Shown: positions 1 to 11,488 of the stretch, in pieces | How positions within the stretch are numbered: position 1 is the first letter of the stretch | Layout of the letters: every line of letters starts with the position of its first letter | Assembly (NCBI RefSeq): GCF_003086295.3 | Contig: NC_092046.1 | Location: 107,797,363 to 107,861,362, forward strand | Length of the DNA stretch: 64,000 bases | Source: Arachis hypogaea | Lineage: Eukaryota > Streptophyta > Magnoliopsida > Fabales > Fabaceae | Reading direction: 5' to 3' | Position numbers and translations under genes: made by a program | The notes under the pieces: model-generated | What the model was told of the DNA's origin: nothing | Seen by the model: the letters and a program-made list of their open reading frames with translations, nothing else | The model's database searches: none

Positions 1-79
1 TCCTGAGATGATCCTGTGGGGTCCACAGATCCTGGGGTGTTCAAGGAATTACAACCTTGCACCAAATTAGGCATGTAAA

Positions 80-350
80 ATGCCCTTGCACACAACTCTG
101 GGCGTTCAGCGCCAGGTTGGCGCTTATTTTGGGCGTTCAACGCCCATTTGTTGCCCATTTCTGGCGTTGATCGCCAGAACCATGCTTGTTCTGGGCGTTC
201 AGCGCCAGCTCTTCTCCAGGGTGCAATTCTGGCATTCAGCGCCCAGATGCTGCCCATTTTGGGCGTTCAGCGCCCAGATACTGCCCATTTTGGGCGTTCA
301 GTGCCAGAACCATGCTCTGTTCTGGCGTTGAACGCTAGACAGGTGCTTCC
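80..350 (-). repeat. Palindromic GGCGTT(n)AACGCC motif array of element C
   Basis: About nine copies of a short inverted motif of the form TGGGCGTTCAGCGCC/AGAA lie here, spaced 25-40 bp. It is the spacer between gag and the expected ORF2, as in E (21178-21357) and J (52809-52985). In C many copies carry TTCA or TTGA at the centre rather than TTTAA. The frames open across the array only because the repeat lacks stops; I do not regard them as coding. Positions 1-80 hold an upstream hairpin, CTGTGG-GGT-CCACAG (13-27), also present in E and J. Confidence 0.8.
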
Positions 351-477
351 TCTAGGGTGTGATTTTTCTTTCGCTGTTTTTGATTCTGTTTCTAAATTTT
401 TCGTTTATTTTGTGACTCCACATGATCATGAACCTAAGAAAACATGAAAAACAAAAATAAAATTAGATAAATAAACA

Positions 478-526
478 TTGGGTTGCCTCCCAACAAGCGC
501 TTCTTTAATGTCAATAGCTTGACAGT
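478..526 (-). promoter_or_regulatory. Post-gag two-hairpin module, element C
   Basis: Reading the minus strand, just after the gag stop there is TGTCAA-GCTA-TTGACA, then a GAAGCGCTT stretch, then TTGGG-AGGCAA-CCCAA. The same module follows ORF1 in D, E, F, J, I and, decayed, A. The stems differ between families while the loops stay alike (see findings). Function is unknown; a role in translation, RNA processing or packaging is possible. Confidence 0.75.
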
Positions 527-532
527 GGGCTC

Positions 533-2872
533 TCATGGAGCCTCACAGATGTGCAGAGCTTTGTTGAGACCTCCCAACACCAAACTTAGAGTTTGGATAT
601 GGGGGTTTGACACCAAACTTAGAGTTTGGTTGTGGCCTCCCAACACCAAACTTAGAGTTTGACTGTGGGGCTTTGGTTGACTCTGCTTTGAGAGAAGCTT
701 TTTCTGCTTCCTCTCCATGGATGTAGAGAGAGATCCTTGAGTTGTAAACACAAGGTTATCCTCATTTAGTTGAAGGATTAATTCCCCTCTGTCCACATCA
801 ATCACAGCTCTTGCTGTGGCTAGGAAAGGTCTTCCTAGGATGATGGATTCATCCTCTTCCTTTCCAGTATCCAGGACTATGAAATCAGCAGGGATGTAAA
901 GGCCTTCAACCTTTACTAACACGTCCTCTACTTGTCCATAAGCCTATTTTCTTGAATTGTCTGCCATCTCTAATGAGATTTTAGCAGCTTGCACCCCATA
1001 GATTCCCAGTTTCTCTATTACAGAGAGGGGCATGAGGTTTATCCCTGAACCAAGGTCACACAGAGCCTTAAAGATCATGGTGCCTATGGTACAAGGTATT
1101 ATAAACTTTCCAGGATCCTGTTTCTTCTGAGGCAATGTCAGTTGATCTAGATCACTTAGTTCATTGGTGAACAAGGGAGGTTCATCTTCCCAAGTCTCAA
1201 TACCAAATAATTTGGCATTTAGCTTCATGATTGCACCAAGGAACTCGGCAGCTTGCTCTTCAGTAATATCCTCATTCTCTTCAGAAGAGGAATACTCATC
1301 AGAGCTCATGAATGGCATAAGGAGGTTCAATGGAATCTCTATAGTCTCTAGATGAGTCTCAGATTCCTTAGGTTCCTCAGAGGGAAGCTCCTTATTGATC
1401 ACTGGACGTCCCAGGAGGTCTTCCTCCTTGGGATTCACGTCCTTCTCCTCTCTTGTGGGTTCGGCCATGGTAATTAATTCAATGGCCTTGCACTCTCCTT
1501 TTGGATTCTCCTCTGTATTGCTTGGGAGAGTACTAGGAAGGATTTCAGTGATCCTTTTACTCAGCTGGCCCACTTGTGCTTCCAAATTTCTAATGGAAGA
1601 CCTTGTTTCATTCATGAAACTCACAGTGGCCTTAGATAGATCAGAGACTAAATTTGCTAAGCTAGATGGATTCTGCTCAGAATTCTCTGTCTGTTGCTGA
1701 GTGGATGATGGAAAAGGCTTGCTATTGCTAAACCTGTTTCTTCCACCATTATTAAAGCCTTGTTGAGGCTTTTGATCCTTCCATGAGAGATTTGGGTGAT
1801 TTCTCCATGATGGATTGTAGGTGTTTCCATATGGTTCACCCATGTATTTTAACTCTGCTATTGCAGGGTTCTCAGGATCATAAGCTTCTTCCTCAGAAGA
1901 TGCCTCTTGAGTACTGTTGGATGCAGCTTGCATTCCATTCAGACTCTGAGAAATCATATTGACTTACTGAGTCAATATTTTATTCTGAGCCAATATGGCA
2001 TTCAGAGTATCAATTTCAAGAACTCCCTTCTTCATAGGCGTCCCATTATTCACAGGATTCCTCTCAGAAGTGTACATAAACTGGTTATTAGCAACCATGT
2101 CAATGAGTTCTTGAGCTTCTGCAGGCATTTTCTTTAGGTGAATGGATCCACCTGCAGAAGTATCCAATGACATCTTTGATAGCTCAGATAAACCATCATA
2201 GAATATATCCAGGATGGTCCATTCTGAAAGCATGTCAGAAGGACACTTTTTGGTCAGCTGCTTGTATCTTTCCCAAGCTTCATAGAGGGATTCACCTTCT
2301 TTCTGTCTGAAAGTTTGAACATCAGCTCTAAGTTTGCTCAGCTTTTGAGGAGGAAAGAACTTGGCTAAGAAAGCCGTGACCAGCTTATCCCAAGAGTTCA
2401 GGCTGTCTTTGGGTTGAGAGTCCAACCATATTCTACCTCTGTCTCTTGCAGCAAAAGGGAAAAGCATGAGCCTGTAGACTTCAGGATCTACTCCATTAGT
2501 CTTAACAGTATCACAGATCTGCAAGAATTCAGTTAAGAACTGAAAAGGATCTTTAGATGGAAGTCCATGAAACTTGCAGTTCTGCTGCATCAGAGAAACT
2601 AGCTGAGGTTTCAGCTCAAAATTGTTTGCTCCAATGGTAGGAATGGAGATGCTTCTTCCATGCAAATTAGAATTAGGTGCAGTAAAGTCACCAAGCATTC
2701 TCCTTGCATTATTGCTGTTGGGTTCGGCTGCCATCTCCTTTACTTATTCGAAATTTTCAATAAGGTTATCTCTGGATTGTTGTAATTTAGCTTCTCTTAG
2801 TTTTCTCTTCAGAGTCCTTTCAGGTTCTGGATCAGCTTTAACAAGAATGCCTTTTTCTTTGTCCCTGCTCAT
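533..2872 (-). pseudogene. gag-protease pseudogene of element C
   Basis: The start is the ATG at 2872 (MSRDKEKGILVKADPEPE), matching the starts in D and J. The capsid-like gag domain (Retrotrans_gag type) is seen in WLDSQPKDSLNSWDKL, FLAKFFPPQKLSKLRADVQ and ESLYEAWERYKQL. The C-terminal half has the retropepsin-like segment with CDLGSGINLMPLSV and then VLDTG...IILGRPFLATA. Three in-frame stops break it: about codon 43, a TAA at 1964-1962 (CAA in relatives) and a TAG at 946-944 (CAG in relatives), with no frame change between segments. The C-terminus holds three copies of a repeat encoding TLSLVLGG in the shown frame. A non-functional gag is therefore likely. Confidence 0.9.
570..660 (-). repeat. 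Three copies of a 30-bp repeat with core AAGTTTGGTGT at gag end
   Basis: ACACCAAACTT (reverse of AAGTTTGGTGT) occurs at 77 bp after 500, that is 577-587, and again at 610-620 and 643-653, each in a roughly 33-bp unit at the gag C-terminus. D and J have two units, E has three. The same 11-mer stands at the 3' LTR border and upstream of ORF2 in related elements. Confidence 0.8.
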
Positions 2873-4681
2873 AAGAAAGAGAAGAGAAAAAAAAAGAAGA
2901 GGAATCCTCTATGTCACAGTAAAGAGGTTCCTTATTGTTAGTAGAAGAAGAAAAGAAGATAAAAAATTCGAACACAGATAGAAAGGGGGTTCGAATTTGG
3001 TGAGTGATGTGAGGAAGAGATGTTAGTAGATGAATAAATAAATAGAATAAGATGAGAGAGGGAGAGGATTTTCGAAAATAATTTTTGAAAAATAATTTTT
3101 GAAAAAGGTTAGTAATTTTTTTGAAAAGTTTAAAATCAAAAGTTAAAATAATTAATTAATTAAAAGGAATTTTTGAAAAAGAGGGAGATATTTTCGAAAA
3201 TTAGAGAGAGAGAGTTAGTTAGGTAGTTTTGAAAAAGGTAAGAAACAAACAAAAAGTTAGTTAGTTAGTTGAAACAATTTTTGAAAAGATAAGAAGTTAG
3301 GAAGTTAGAAAAGATATTTCGCAATCATTTTTTTTGAAAAAGGTAAGATAAGAAGATATTTTTGAAAAGATATGATAGAAATTAGTTTTTGAAAAAGATT
3401 TGATTTTTAAAATCTCAATTAATGACTTGATTCACAAGAAATCACAAGATATGATTCTAGAACTTAAAGTTTGAATCTTTCTTAACAAGTAAGTAACAAA
3501 CTTGAAATTTTTGAATCAAAACATTAATTGATGATGTTATTTTCGAAAATATGATGTAAAATTAAGAAAAAGATTTTTGAAAAATATTTTTGAAATTTTC
3601 GAAAATAACTAAAAAAAATTGAAAAAAAGATTTGATTTTTGAAAAAGATTTTGAAAAAGATAAGATTTTTTTAAATTGAAAATTTGATTTGACTCATAAA
3701 AACAACTAGATTTTAAAAATTTTTGAAAAAGTCAAATCTAATTTTCGAAATTTTAAGAGAGAAAAAGGGAAAGATATTTTTTGATTTTTGAATTTTTATG
3801 ATGAGAGAGAAAAACAAGAAAAATGATGCAATGCATGAAATTTATGGATCAAAACAATGAATGCATGCAAGAATGCTATGAATGTCAAGATGAACACCAA
3901 GAACACTATGAAGATCATGATGAACATCAAGAACACATTTTTGAAAAATTTTTAATGCAAAGAAAACATGCAAGACACCAAACTTAGAATTCTTTAATGC
4001 TTAGACATAAAGAATTCAGGAATGCATATGAAAAACAAGAAAAGACACAAAACATGCAAATGCAAAGATCAAACAAGAAGACTTACCAAGAACAACTTGA
4101 AGATCATGAAGAACACTATGAATGCATGAATTTTTTCGAAAAATGCAAGATGAACATGCAATTGACACTAATCTTATAACATGACTCAAGACTCAAACAA
4201 GAAACACAAAAAATATTTTTGATTTTTATGATTTTCTAATTTTTTTGTATTTTCTTTTAATATTTTCAAAAATCATTTTGAAAAAGAAAAATAAGGATTC
4301 CAAAATTTTTAATATGAATTCCAGGAATCTTATGTTCTTTAGTCTAAAGCTCCAATCAAAGGGTCAGGCATGGCTTAATAGCCAGCCAAGCTTTAGTATG
4401 TAATCCAGACATGACACACCTGACATTCCCTACCCATAAGGATTAGACATGGCTTTACAGCCAGCCAGGCTTCAACATGCTTCATGAAACACTAGAATTC
4501 ATTCTTAAAAATTCTGAAGAAAAATAATCTTTTTTTTTTGAAAACACATTTTTTTTTTTCGAAAACAAGGGAGAAATTCTTGAAAGATTTTTTTTTTTTG
4601 AAAATTTTTGAAAATAAAACAAAAAGAAAATTACCTAATCTGAGCAACAAGATGAACCGTCAGTTGTCCAAACTCAAACAA
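2873..4681 (-). other. Untranslated leader of element C, A/T-rich low complexity
   Basis: This 1.8-kb stretch between the primer site and gag has no supported gene. It is dominated by TTTTTGAAAAA-like tracts (3050-3800). Near the primer site, on the minus strand, are two hairpins of the TGGCT-loop-AGCCA kind (4450-4463 and 4371-4384), each followed by a CATG(T/C)CT(A/G) motif. One ACACCAAACTT word is at 3975-3985. Leaders of D and J have the same layout. Confidence 0.75.
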
Positions 4682-4699
4682 TCCCCGGCAACGGCGTCA
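4682..4699 (-). other. Primer-binding site (tRNA-Asp type), element C
   Basis: TCCCCGGCAACGGCGTCA on the plus strand equals the tRNA-Asp 3' end with one C-to-T change near the CCA (GCGCCA in the intact sites of D and J). It lies just inside the LTR end at 4706. Confidence 0.85.
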
Positions 4700-4705
4700 A
4701 AAACT

Positions 4706-6321
4706 TGGTGCACGAAATTGTGATCTCTGGTAATGGCTCCAACAACTTGGTGCTCTAATCTCAATTCATAATTTGTCACAACTTCGATACAACTAACCAG
4801 CAAGTGCACTGGGTCGTCCAAGTAATAAACCTTACGTGAGTAAGGGTCGATCCCACGGAGATTATTGGTATGAAGCAAGCTATGGTCACCTTGTAAATCT
4901 CAGTCAGGCGGATATAAAATAGTTATAGAGTTTTCGAAATTAATAATAAAAGAAGGATAGAAATACTTATGTAAATCATTGGTGAAAATTTCAGATAAGC
5001 GTATGGAGATGCATTCGTTCCTCTGAACCTCCGCTTTCCTGCTGTCTTCAACCAATCAGTCTTACTCTTTTCCATGGCTGGCTTTATGCAAGGGCATCAC
5101 CGTTGTCAGTGGCTACATCCCCTCCTCTTGTGAAAATGGTCCAAGATGCCCTGTCACGGCACGGCTAATCATCTGAGGTTCCCGATCATGCTGGAAAAGG
5201 ATTCACCTTCCTTTTGCGTCTGTCACTACGCCCAGCACTCGCGAGTTTGAAGCTCGTCACAGTCATTCAATCATTGAATCCTACTTGGAATACCACGGAC
5301 AAGGTTTAGACTTTCCGGATTCTCTTAAATGCCGCCATCATTCTAGCTTACACCACGAAGATTCCGATTAAGAGATCTAAGAGACACTCATTCAATCTAA
5401 GGTAGAACGGAGGTGGTTGTCAGGAACACGTTCATAGGGAATGATAATGATTATCACGTTCATCACATTCAGGTTGAAGTGCGAATGAATATCTTAGAAG
5501 CGAAATAAGATGAATTGAATAGAAAACAGTAGTACTTTGCATTAATCTTTGAGGAACAGCAGAGCTCCACACCTTAATCTATGGAGTGTAGAAACTCTAC
5601 CGTTAAAAATACATAAGTGAAAGGTCCAGGCATGGCCGAATGGCCAGCCCCCTAAAACGTGATCACAGGATCAGAATACAATCTAGGATGTCTAATACAA
5701 TAGTAAAAGGTCCTATTTATAATAAACTAGCTACTAGGGTTTACAAAACTAAGTAATTGATGCATAAATCCACTTCTGGGGCCTACTTGGTGTGTGCTTG
5801 GGCTGAGCTTGAAGTCTACAAGTGGAGAGGTCATTCTTGGAGTTGAACGCCAGCTTTTGTGCCAGTTTAGGCGTTGAACTCCACTTTGCAACTTGTTTCT
5901 GGCGCTAGACGCCAGAATTGGGCAGAGAGCTGGCGTTGAACGCCAGTTTGCGTCGTCTAAACTTGGGCAAAGTATGGACTAATATATATTACTGGAAAGC
6001 CCTGGATGTCTACTTTCCAACGCAATTGGAAGCGCGCCATTTTGAGTTTTGTAGCTCCAGAAAATCCATTTTGAGTGCAGGGAAGTCAGAATCCAACAGC
6101 ATCAGCAGTTCTTCTTCAACCTCTGAATCTGATTTTTGCTCAAGTCCCTCAATTTCAGCCAGAAAATACCTGAAATCATAGAAAAATACACAAACTCATA
6201 ATAAAGTCCAGAAATGTGAATTTAGCATAAAAACTAATGAAAACATCCCTAAAAGTAAATAGATCCTACTAAAAACATACTAAAAACAATGCCAAAAAGC
6301 GTATAAATTATCCGCTCATCA
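4706..6321 (-). repeat. 5' LTR of element C
   Basis: The LTR is 1,616 bp with TG...CA ends: the minus-strand start is TGATGAGCGGATAATTTATA (6321) and the end ...TTTCGTGCACCA (4706). It holds the conserved U3 block (about 5975-6095), palindromic motifs (5843-5955), a TATA box on the minus strand (ATTTATA at 5712-5718), and the hairpin TGGCC-GAAT-GGCCA (5633-5646). With the LTR of B it forms an inverted pair. Confidence 0.92.
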
Positions 6322-6599
6322 GTAATACTGGAAAACAAAGTGCTTAGGGCCACGGCCAAGACTCATAAAGAAGCTGTGTTCAAGAATCATCATACTGAAC
6401 TAGGAGAATCAATAACACTATCTGAACTCTGAGTTCCTATAGATGCCAATCATTCTGAACCTCAATGGATAAAGTGAGATGCCAAAACTATTCAAGAGGC
6501 AAAAAGCTACAAGTCCCGCTCATCTGATTGAAGCTATGTTTCATTGATAGTTTGAAATTTATAGTATATTCTCTTCTTTTTATCCTATTTGATTTTCAG

Positions 6600-6636
6600 T
6601 TGCTTGGGGACAAGCAACAATTTAAGTTTGGTGTTG
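6600..6636 (+). promoter_or_regulatory. 3' hairpin plus LTR-border tract, element B
   Basis: TTGCTTG-GGGA-CAAGCAA (6600-6617) is a perfect 7-bp stem with a 4-nt loop. It is followed by AATTTAAGTTTGGTGTTG, which abuts the LTR at 6637. The position is that of the plus-strand priming tract, though this one is less purine-rich than in A and F. Confidence 0.75.
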
Positions 6637-8274
6637 TGATGCGCGGATAATTTATACGCTTTTTGGCATTGTTTTTAGTATGTTTTTAGTAGAATCTGGT
6701 TACTTTTAGGGATGTTTTCATTAGTTTTTATGTTAAATTCACATTTCTGGACTTTACTATGAGTTTGTGTATTTTTCTATGATTTCAGATATTTTCTGGC
6801 TGAAATTGAGGGACTTGAGCAAAAATCATATTCAGAGGTTGAAGAAGGACTGCTGATGCTGTTGGATTCTGACCTCCCTGCACCCAAAATGGATTTTCTG
6901 GAGCTGCAGAACTCAAAATGGCGCGATTCCAATTGCGTTGGAAAGTAGACATCCAGAGCTTTCCAGCAATATATAATAGTCTATACTTTGCCCAGGTTTA
7001 GATGACGCAAACTGGCGTTCAATGCCAGCTCTCTGCCCAATTCTGGCGTCCAGCGCCAGAAACAAGTTGCAAAGTGGAGTTCAACGCCCAAACTGGCACA
7101 AAAGCTGGCGTTCAACTCCAAGAATGACCTCTCCACGTGTAGACTTCAAGCTCAGCCCAAGCACACACCAAGTGGGCCCCGGAAGTGGATTTATGCATCA
7201 ATTACTTACTTCTGTAAACCCTAGTAGCTAGCTTATTATAAATAGGATCTTTTACTATTGTATTAGACATCTTTGGATCATCTTTGGAATCATCCTGGAT
7301 TGTATTCTGATCCTGTGATCACGTTTTAGGGGGCTGGCCATTCGGCCATGCCTGGACCTTTCACTTATGTATTTTTAATGGTAGAGTTTCTACACTCCAT
7401 AGATTAAGGTGTGGAGCTCTGCTGTTCCTCAAAGATTAATGCAAAGTACTATTGTTTTCTATTCAATTCATCTTATTTCGCTTCTAGGATATTCATTCGC
7501 ACTTCAACCTGAATGTGATGAACGTGACAATCATTATCATTCCCTATGAACGCGTGCCTGACAACCACCTCCGTTCTACCTTAGATTGAATGAGTGTCTC
7601 TTAGATCTCTTAATCGGAATCTTCGTGGTATAAGCTAGAATGATGGCGGCATTCAAGAGAATCCGGAAAGTCTAAACCTTGTCTGTGGTATTCCGAGTAG
7701 GATTCAATGATTGAATGACTGTGACGAGCTTCAAACTCGCGAGTGCTGGGCGTAGTGACAGACGCAAAAGGAGGGTGAATCCTATTCCCGCATGATCGGG
7801 AACCTTAGATGATTAGTCGTGCCGTGACAGGGCATCTTGGACCATTTTCACAAGAGGAGGGGATGTAGCCACTGACAATGGTGATGCCCTTGCATAAAGC
7901 CAGCCATGGAAAGGAGTAAGACTGATTGGATGAAGACAGCAGGAAAGCGGAGGTTCAGAGGAACGAATGCATCTCCATACGCTTATCTGAAATTCTCACC
8001 AATGATTTACATAAGTATTTCTATCCTTCTTTTATTATTAATTTTGAAAACTCCATAACTATTTTATATCCGCCCGACTGAGATTTACAAGGTGACCATA
8101 GCTTGCTTCATACCAACAATCTCCGTGGGATTCGACCCTTACTCACGTAAGGTATTACTTGGACGACCCAGTGCACTTGCTGGTTAGTTGTATCGAAGTT
8201 GTGACAAATTATGAATTGAGATTAGAGCACCAAATTGTTGGAGCCATTACCAGAGATCAAAATTTCGTGCACCA
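6637..8274 (+). repeat. 3' LTR of element B
   Basis: It is 1,638 bp and runs from TGATGCGCGGATAATTTATA to TTTCGTGCACCA. It holds the conserved U3 block (6866-6985), GGCGTTCAACGCC-type motifs (7013-7115), a G-box-like CCACGTGT (about 7133), a TATA box TATAAATA (7237-7244), and the hairpin TGGCC-ATTC-GGCCA (7335-7348). Confidence 0.92.
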
Positions 8275-8430
8275 ACGACCCGAGGTTTGAATACTTCGGT
8301 TATTATCTTAGGGATTTGTTACTTGTGACAACCAAATATTTGTATGAAAGCATTATTTGTTGGTTTAGAAACTATACTTGCAACGAGAATTCATTTGTGA
8401 ATTCTAAACCACACAAAAATCCAATCATCA
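8275..8430 (+). repeat. Remnant of the 5' LTR of element A
   Basis: This is the last 156 bp of the LTR, matching 44319-44474 (CGAGGTTTGAATAC ... CCAATCATCA). The rest was displaced by B and lies left of the window. Confidence 0.88.
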
Positions 8431-8432
8431 AA

Positions 8433-8450
8433 ATAGCGCCGTTTCAAAAT
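8433..8450 (+). other. Degenerate primer-binding site, element A
   Basis: ATAGCGCCGTTTCAAAAT follows the LTR remnant directly. It keeps GCGCCGTT of the tRNA-Asp site but has lost the GCCGGGGA half, so it probably no longer primes. Confidence 0.6.
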
Positions 8451-8575
8451 TGTAATCGTGTGCCTTGTTATTGGTTATTGTACATATGTGAATATTATAA
8501 ATATGTTTGTCTTTTCCTTGTTTGTTAGTTTTTGTTAGTTTTAGGACTCTATTAGTTTTGTTTTTATTTGTCACT

Positions 8576-9805
8576 ATGAATTCTCGTCCTTGTGGTTTTG
8601 GATATGGTTATGACTATGTTGTAGGTGATGAAAACTTGAATGATGGCTCACATTATGGGAGAGATGAATACTTGAAAAGGGAGCCACATCCATATGAGCA
8701 ATCACCATGCCAACCTCCTCATTCAAGCTACTATGATGGTAATCCCTCCTATAATGCATATCATTCCAATGGATATGATGGTTCTTATCATGATTATTCC
8801 ACTCAACCACCAACATTCCATGCACCATACTCTCAACATAGCCCTCAAATACCATCATTCCAACCACTATACTCTCAATCCACATCCTATTTCCACCAAT
8901 TGCCTCCACACAATCCTAATCTACACTCCCCCTATGCCTATCCTTGTGATAATTATGAGCAAACAACCATTGAATTACCACCACTCCAACATCTTTACCC
9001 TTCAACCCAAGTTCCCATGGATGATACACTTGATATCATTCCTCAAGAGCAAGAAGAGCTCCAAACCGCGCTCACTAGTTTCACCTCTACCCTCCAAGAA
9101 CTTATGTCCCGTATAATTCCACCTTCTACCAACAACCAAAACACGTTCCAACCTTTAAGCTTTGGTGAACCTCCTTTCCAACCACATGATGAATTCTCCT
9201 TTCCATCACAACTCCCCATGGAAGAATATATATGTCTATCAATCCAAGAGTAATATGATCCTACTTATGTTAGCAAAGAGGAACAAGAATCAAAGGATCG
9301 TCTCAAGGAGAAAATGGATCGGCTTTAAGCAACCATCCATCAAAAGTTGGACTCATAGGATTCATGCCACAAGCAAAATATGTCCACGGATGATTGTGGG
9401 AAAGCAACCAAAGAGGGAAGTATGAGGGAGATTTTAGAGTCTCAAGTTGAGAACAAGGAAATGGAGTGTGTTTTGCAACAAGCGGAAGAGATGGAGATTA
9501 TTGAAGAAGAAGAAGTGGGAAAAGACATTGGGGAGGTTGAACAAGAAGGAAACTCCATCATTGAAGACAACTCTACACCAAGTGACAATGGTGATCTTGT
9601 TGAAGCTTCTTCCATGAGATGTGAACCCGATGTTGAGGAGGGTGCGCAACCTCCAACACATGACTTGATCAATAAGGAAGAGTTGCAAGAAGTTAGCAAC
9701 CAAGAAGAATTTGAAGAAAGTTGTCAAAATATGGAAATCATCAAGGAAGAGCCAAAGGAAGTGGAGCCTACAATGTCAAGACCATTGGATATCTTCCTTG
9801 CTAAG
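8576..9805 (+). pseudogene. ORF1 of element A, 5' part, unknown function
   Basis: The ATG at 8576 (MNSRPCGFGYGYDYV) aligns with the ATG of the F homologue (MNSHPSRFEFG), so I prefer it to the upstream start at 8507. Residues 30-200 are rich in Pro, Tyr, His and Gln; the later part is acidic and Glu-rich with GSMREILES, matching RSMKEILET in F. I recognise no gag, protease or RT motif. In-frame stops occur at 9251-9253, near 9326 and near 9356, all in one frame. Element D splits it at 9805, after ...IFLAK, and it resumes in frame at 39464. It occupies the place of gag, so a structural role is possible but unproven. Confidence 0.7.
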
Positions 9806-11464
9806 TGATGAGCGGATAATTTACACGCTTTTTGGCATTGTTTTTAGTATGTTTTTAGTATATTTTAGTTGGTTTTTATTATGTTTTTATTAGTTTTTTA
9901 AAAAAAAATCACATTTCTGGACTTTACTATGAGTTTGTGTATTTTTCTGTGATTTCAGGTATTTTCTGGTTGAAATTGAGGGACCTGAGCAAAAATCTGG
10001 TTCAGAGGCTGAAAAGGACTGTAGATGCTGTTGGATTCTGACCTCCCTGCACTCGAAGTGGATTTTCTAGAGCTACAAAAGCCCAATTGGCACGTTCTCA
10101 ATTGCGTTAGAATGAAGACATCCTGGGCTTTCCCACAATATATAATAGTCCATACTTTGCTCAAGATTTAATGGCCCAAACTGGCGTTCAAATTCAGCAT
10201 AGAAATTCTGGCGTCAAAACGCCAGAACTGGCATAAAAGCTGGAGTTAAACGCCCAAACTGGCACAAAAGCTAGCGTTTAACTCCAAGAAAAGCCTCTAC
10301 ACGTGAAAGCTTCAATACTCAGCCTAAGCACACACCAAGTGGGACCGAAAGTGGATTCTGCATCATTTACTCATTTCTGTAAACCCTAGGTTACTAGTTT
10401 TCTACAAATAGGACCTTTTGCTATTGTATTTTACACACTTGATCATACTTTTCATCTGGGAACTTGTATGTTCACGCTTTGGGAGGCTGGCCATTCAGCC
10501 ATGCCTAGACCTTTTGTTCTTATGTATTTTCAACGGTAGAGTTTCTACACACCATAGATTAAGGTGTTGAGCTCTGCTGTTCCTCATGAATTAATGCAAA
10601 GTACTATTGTTTTTCTATTCAATTCAAGCTTATTCTTATTCCAAGATATTCATTCGTTCTTCAACTTGATGAATGTGATGATCTGTAACACTCATCATCA
10701 TTCTCACCTATGAACGCGTGCCTAACAACCACTTCCGTTCTACAATGCAAACAAACTTGAATGTGTATCTCTTGGGTTTCTAATCTAAGATTAGAACCTT
10801 CGTGGTATAGGCTAGAATTATTGGCGGCCATACCTAAGATCCGAAAAGTCTAAACCTTGTCTGTGGTATTCCGAGTAGGATCTGGGAAGGGATGACTGTG
10901 ACGAGCTTCAAACTCGCGAGTGTTGGGCGTAGTGACGGACGCAAAAGGATCAATGGATCCTATTCCAACATGATCGAGAACCGACAGATGATTAGCCGTG
11001 CGGTGACAGCGCATTTGGAACATTTTCACTGAGAGGACGGGATGTAGCCATTGACAACGGTGATGCCCAACATACAACTTGCCATGGAAAGGAGTATGAA
11101 TGATTGGAAGAAGGCAATAGGAAAGCAGAGGTTCAGAAGGAATAAAGCATCTTCATACGCTTATCTGAAATTCTCACCAATGAATTACATAAGTATGTCT
11201 ATCTTTATTTTATGTTTTATTCATCTTTTAATTATCAAATTCTCCATAACCATTTGAATCTGCCTGACTGAGATTTACAAGATGACTATAGCTTGCTTCA
11301 AGCCGACAGTCTTCGTGGGATCAACCCTTACTCACGTAAGGTTTATTACTTGGACAACCCAGTGCACTTGCTGGTTAGTTGTGCGGAGTTGTGATAAAGA
11401 GTTGAGATTACAATTGTGCGTACCAAGTTGTTGGCACCATTGATGATCACAATTTTATGCACCA
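9806..11464 (+). repeat. 5' LTR of element D
   Basis: It is 1,659 bp, TGATGAGCGGATAATTTACA to ATTTTATGCACCA. It holds the conserved U3 block (10040-10160), palindromic motifs (10180-10285), a TATA-like ACAAATA (10404-10410), and the hairpin TGGCC-ATTC-AGCCA (10488-10501, one pair lost). The 3' LTR has a deletion of about 37 bp near its start compared with this copy. Confidence 0.95.
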
Positions 11465-11470
11465 AGTTTT

Positions 11471-11488
11471 TGGCGCCGTTGCCGGGGA
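11471..11488 (+). other. Primer-binding site (tRNA-Asp), element D
   Basis: TGGCGCCGTTGCCGGGGA is a perfect 18-nt complement to the plant tRNA-Asp 3' end including CCA, six bases inside the LTR end. Confidence 0.92.

Larger units (their letters stand above)
1..6321 (-). mobile_element. Element C: Ty3/gypsy LTR retrotransposon, 3' part outside window
   Basis: Read on the minus strand it runs 5' LTR (6321-4706), tRNA-Asp-type primer site (4699-4682), leader, gag-protease (2872-533), post-gag hairpins, and a palindrome-rich spacer that runs off the window. It entered the 3' noncoding region of element B: the sequence from 6322 resumes exactly where the matching region of D continues (near 37532). 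The expected 5-bp target duplication would be GTAAT (6322-6326), but the other copy lies outside the window. No pol is seen in the visible part. It belongs to the same family as B, D, E and J. Confidence 0.9.
6322..8274 (+). mobile_element. Element B: 3' end of an LTR retrotransposon (D/E/J family)
   Basis: Only the last 315 bp of the internal region (6322-6636) and the 3' LTR are in the window; the rest lies left of C. The internal piece matches 37522-37836 of D and holds no ORF. B ends with GTGCACCA at 8274, and the next bases ACGAC (8275-8279) resume the LTR of element A at the point seen intact at 44319-44323, so B sits inside the 5' LTR of A with ACGAC as the likely target duplication. 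Confidence 0.88.

Noticed and set aside
80..447. Open frames across the palindrome arrays (also 7022-7231, 21154-21360, 52806-53000)
   Set aside because: They follow from a stop-poor repeat whose unit length varies; the reading frame is not kept between copies and lies in known noncoding spacer or LTR.
8574..8909. Minus-strand and shifted His-rich frames within ORF1 of A
   Set aside because: Shadows of the Pro/Tyr/His-rich ORF1; the F homologue supports only the main frame.
9955..10164. Antisense LTR frames with RSESNSI and SISARKYLKS
   Set aside because: Reverse complement of the same U3 block, open in some copies only; no start context or conservation beyond the DNA.
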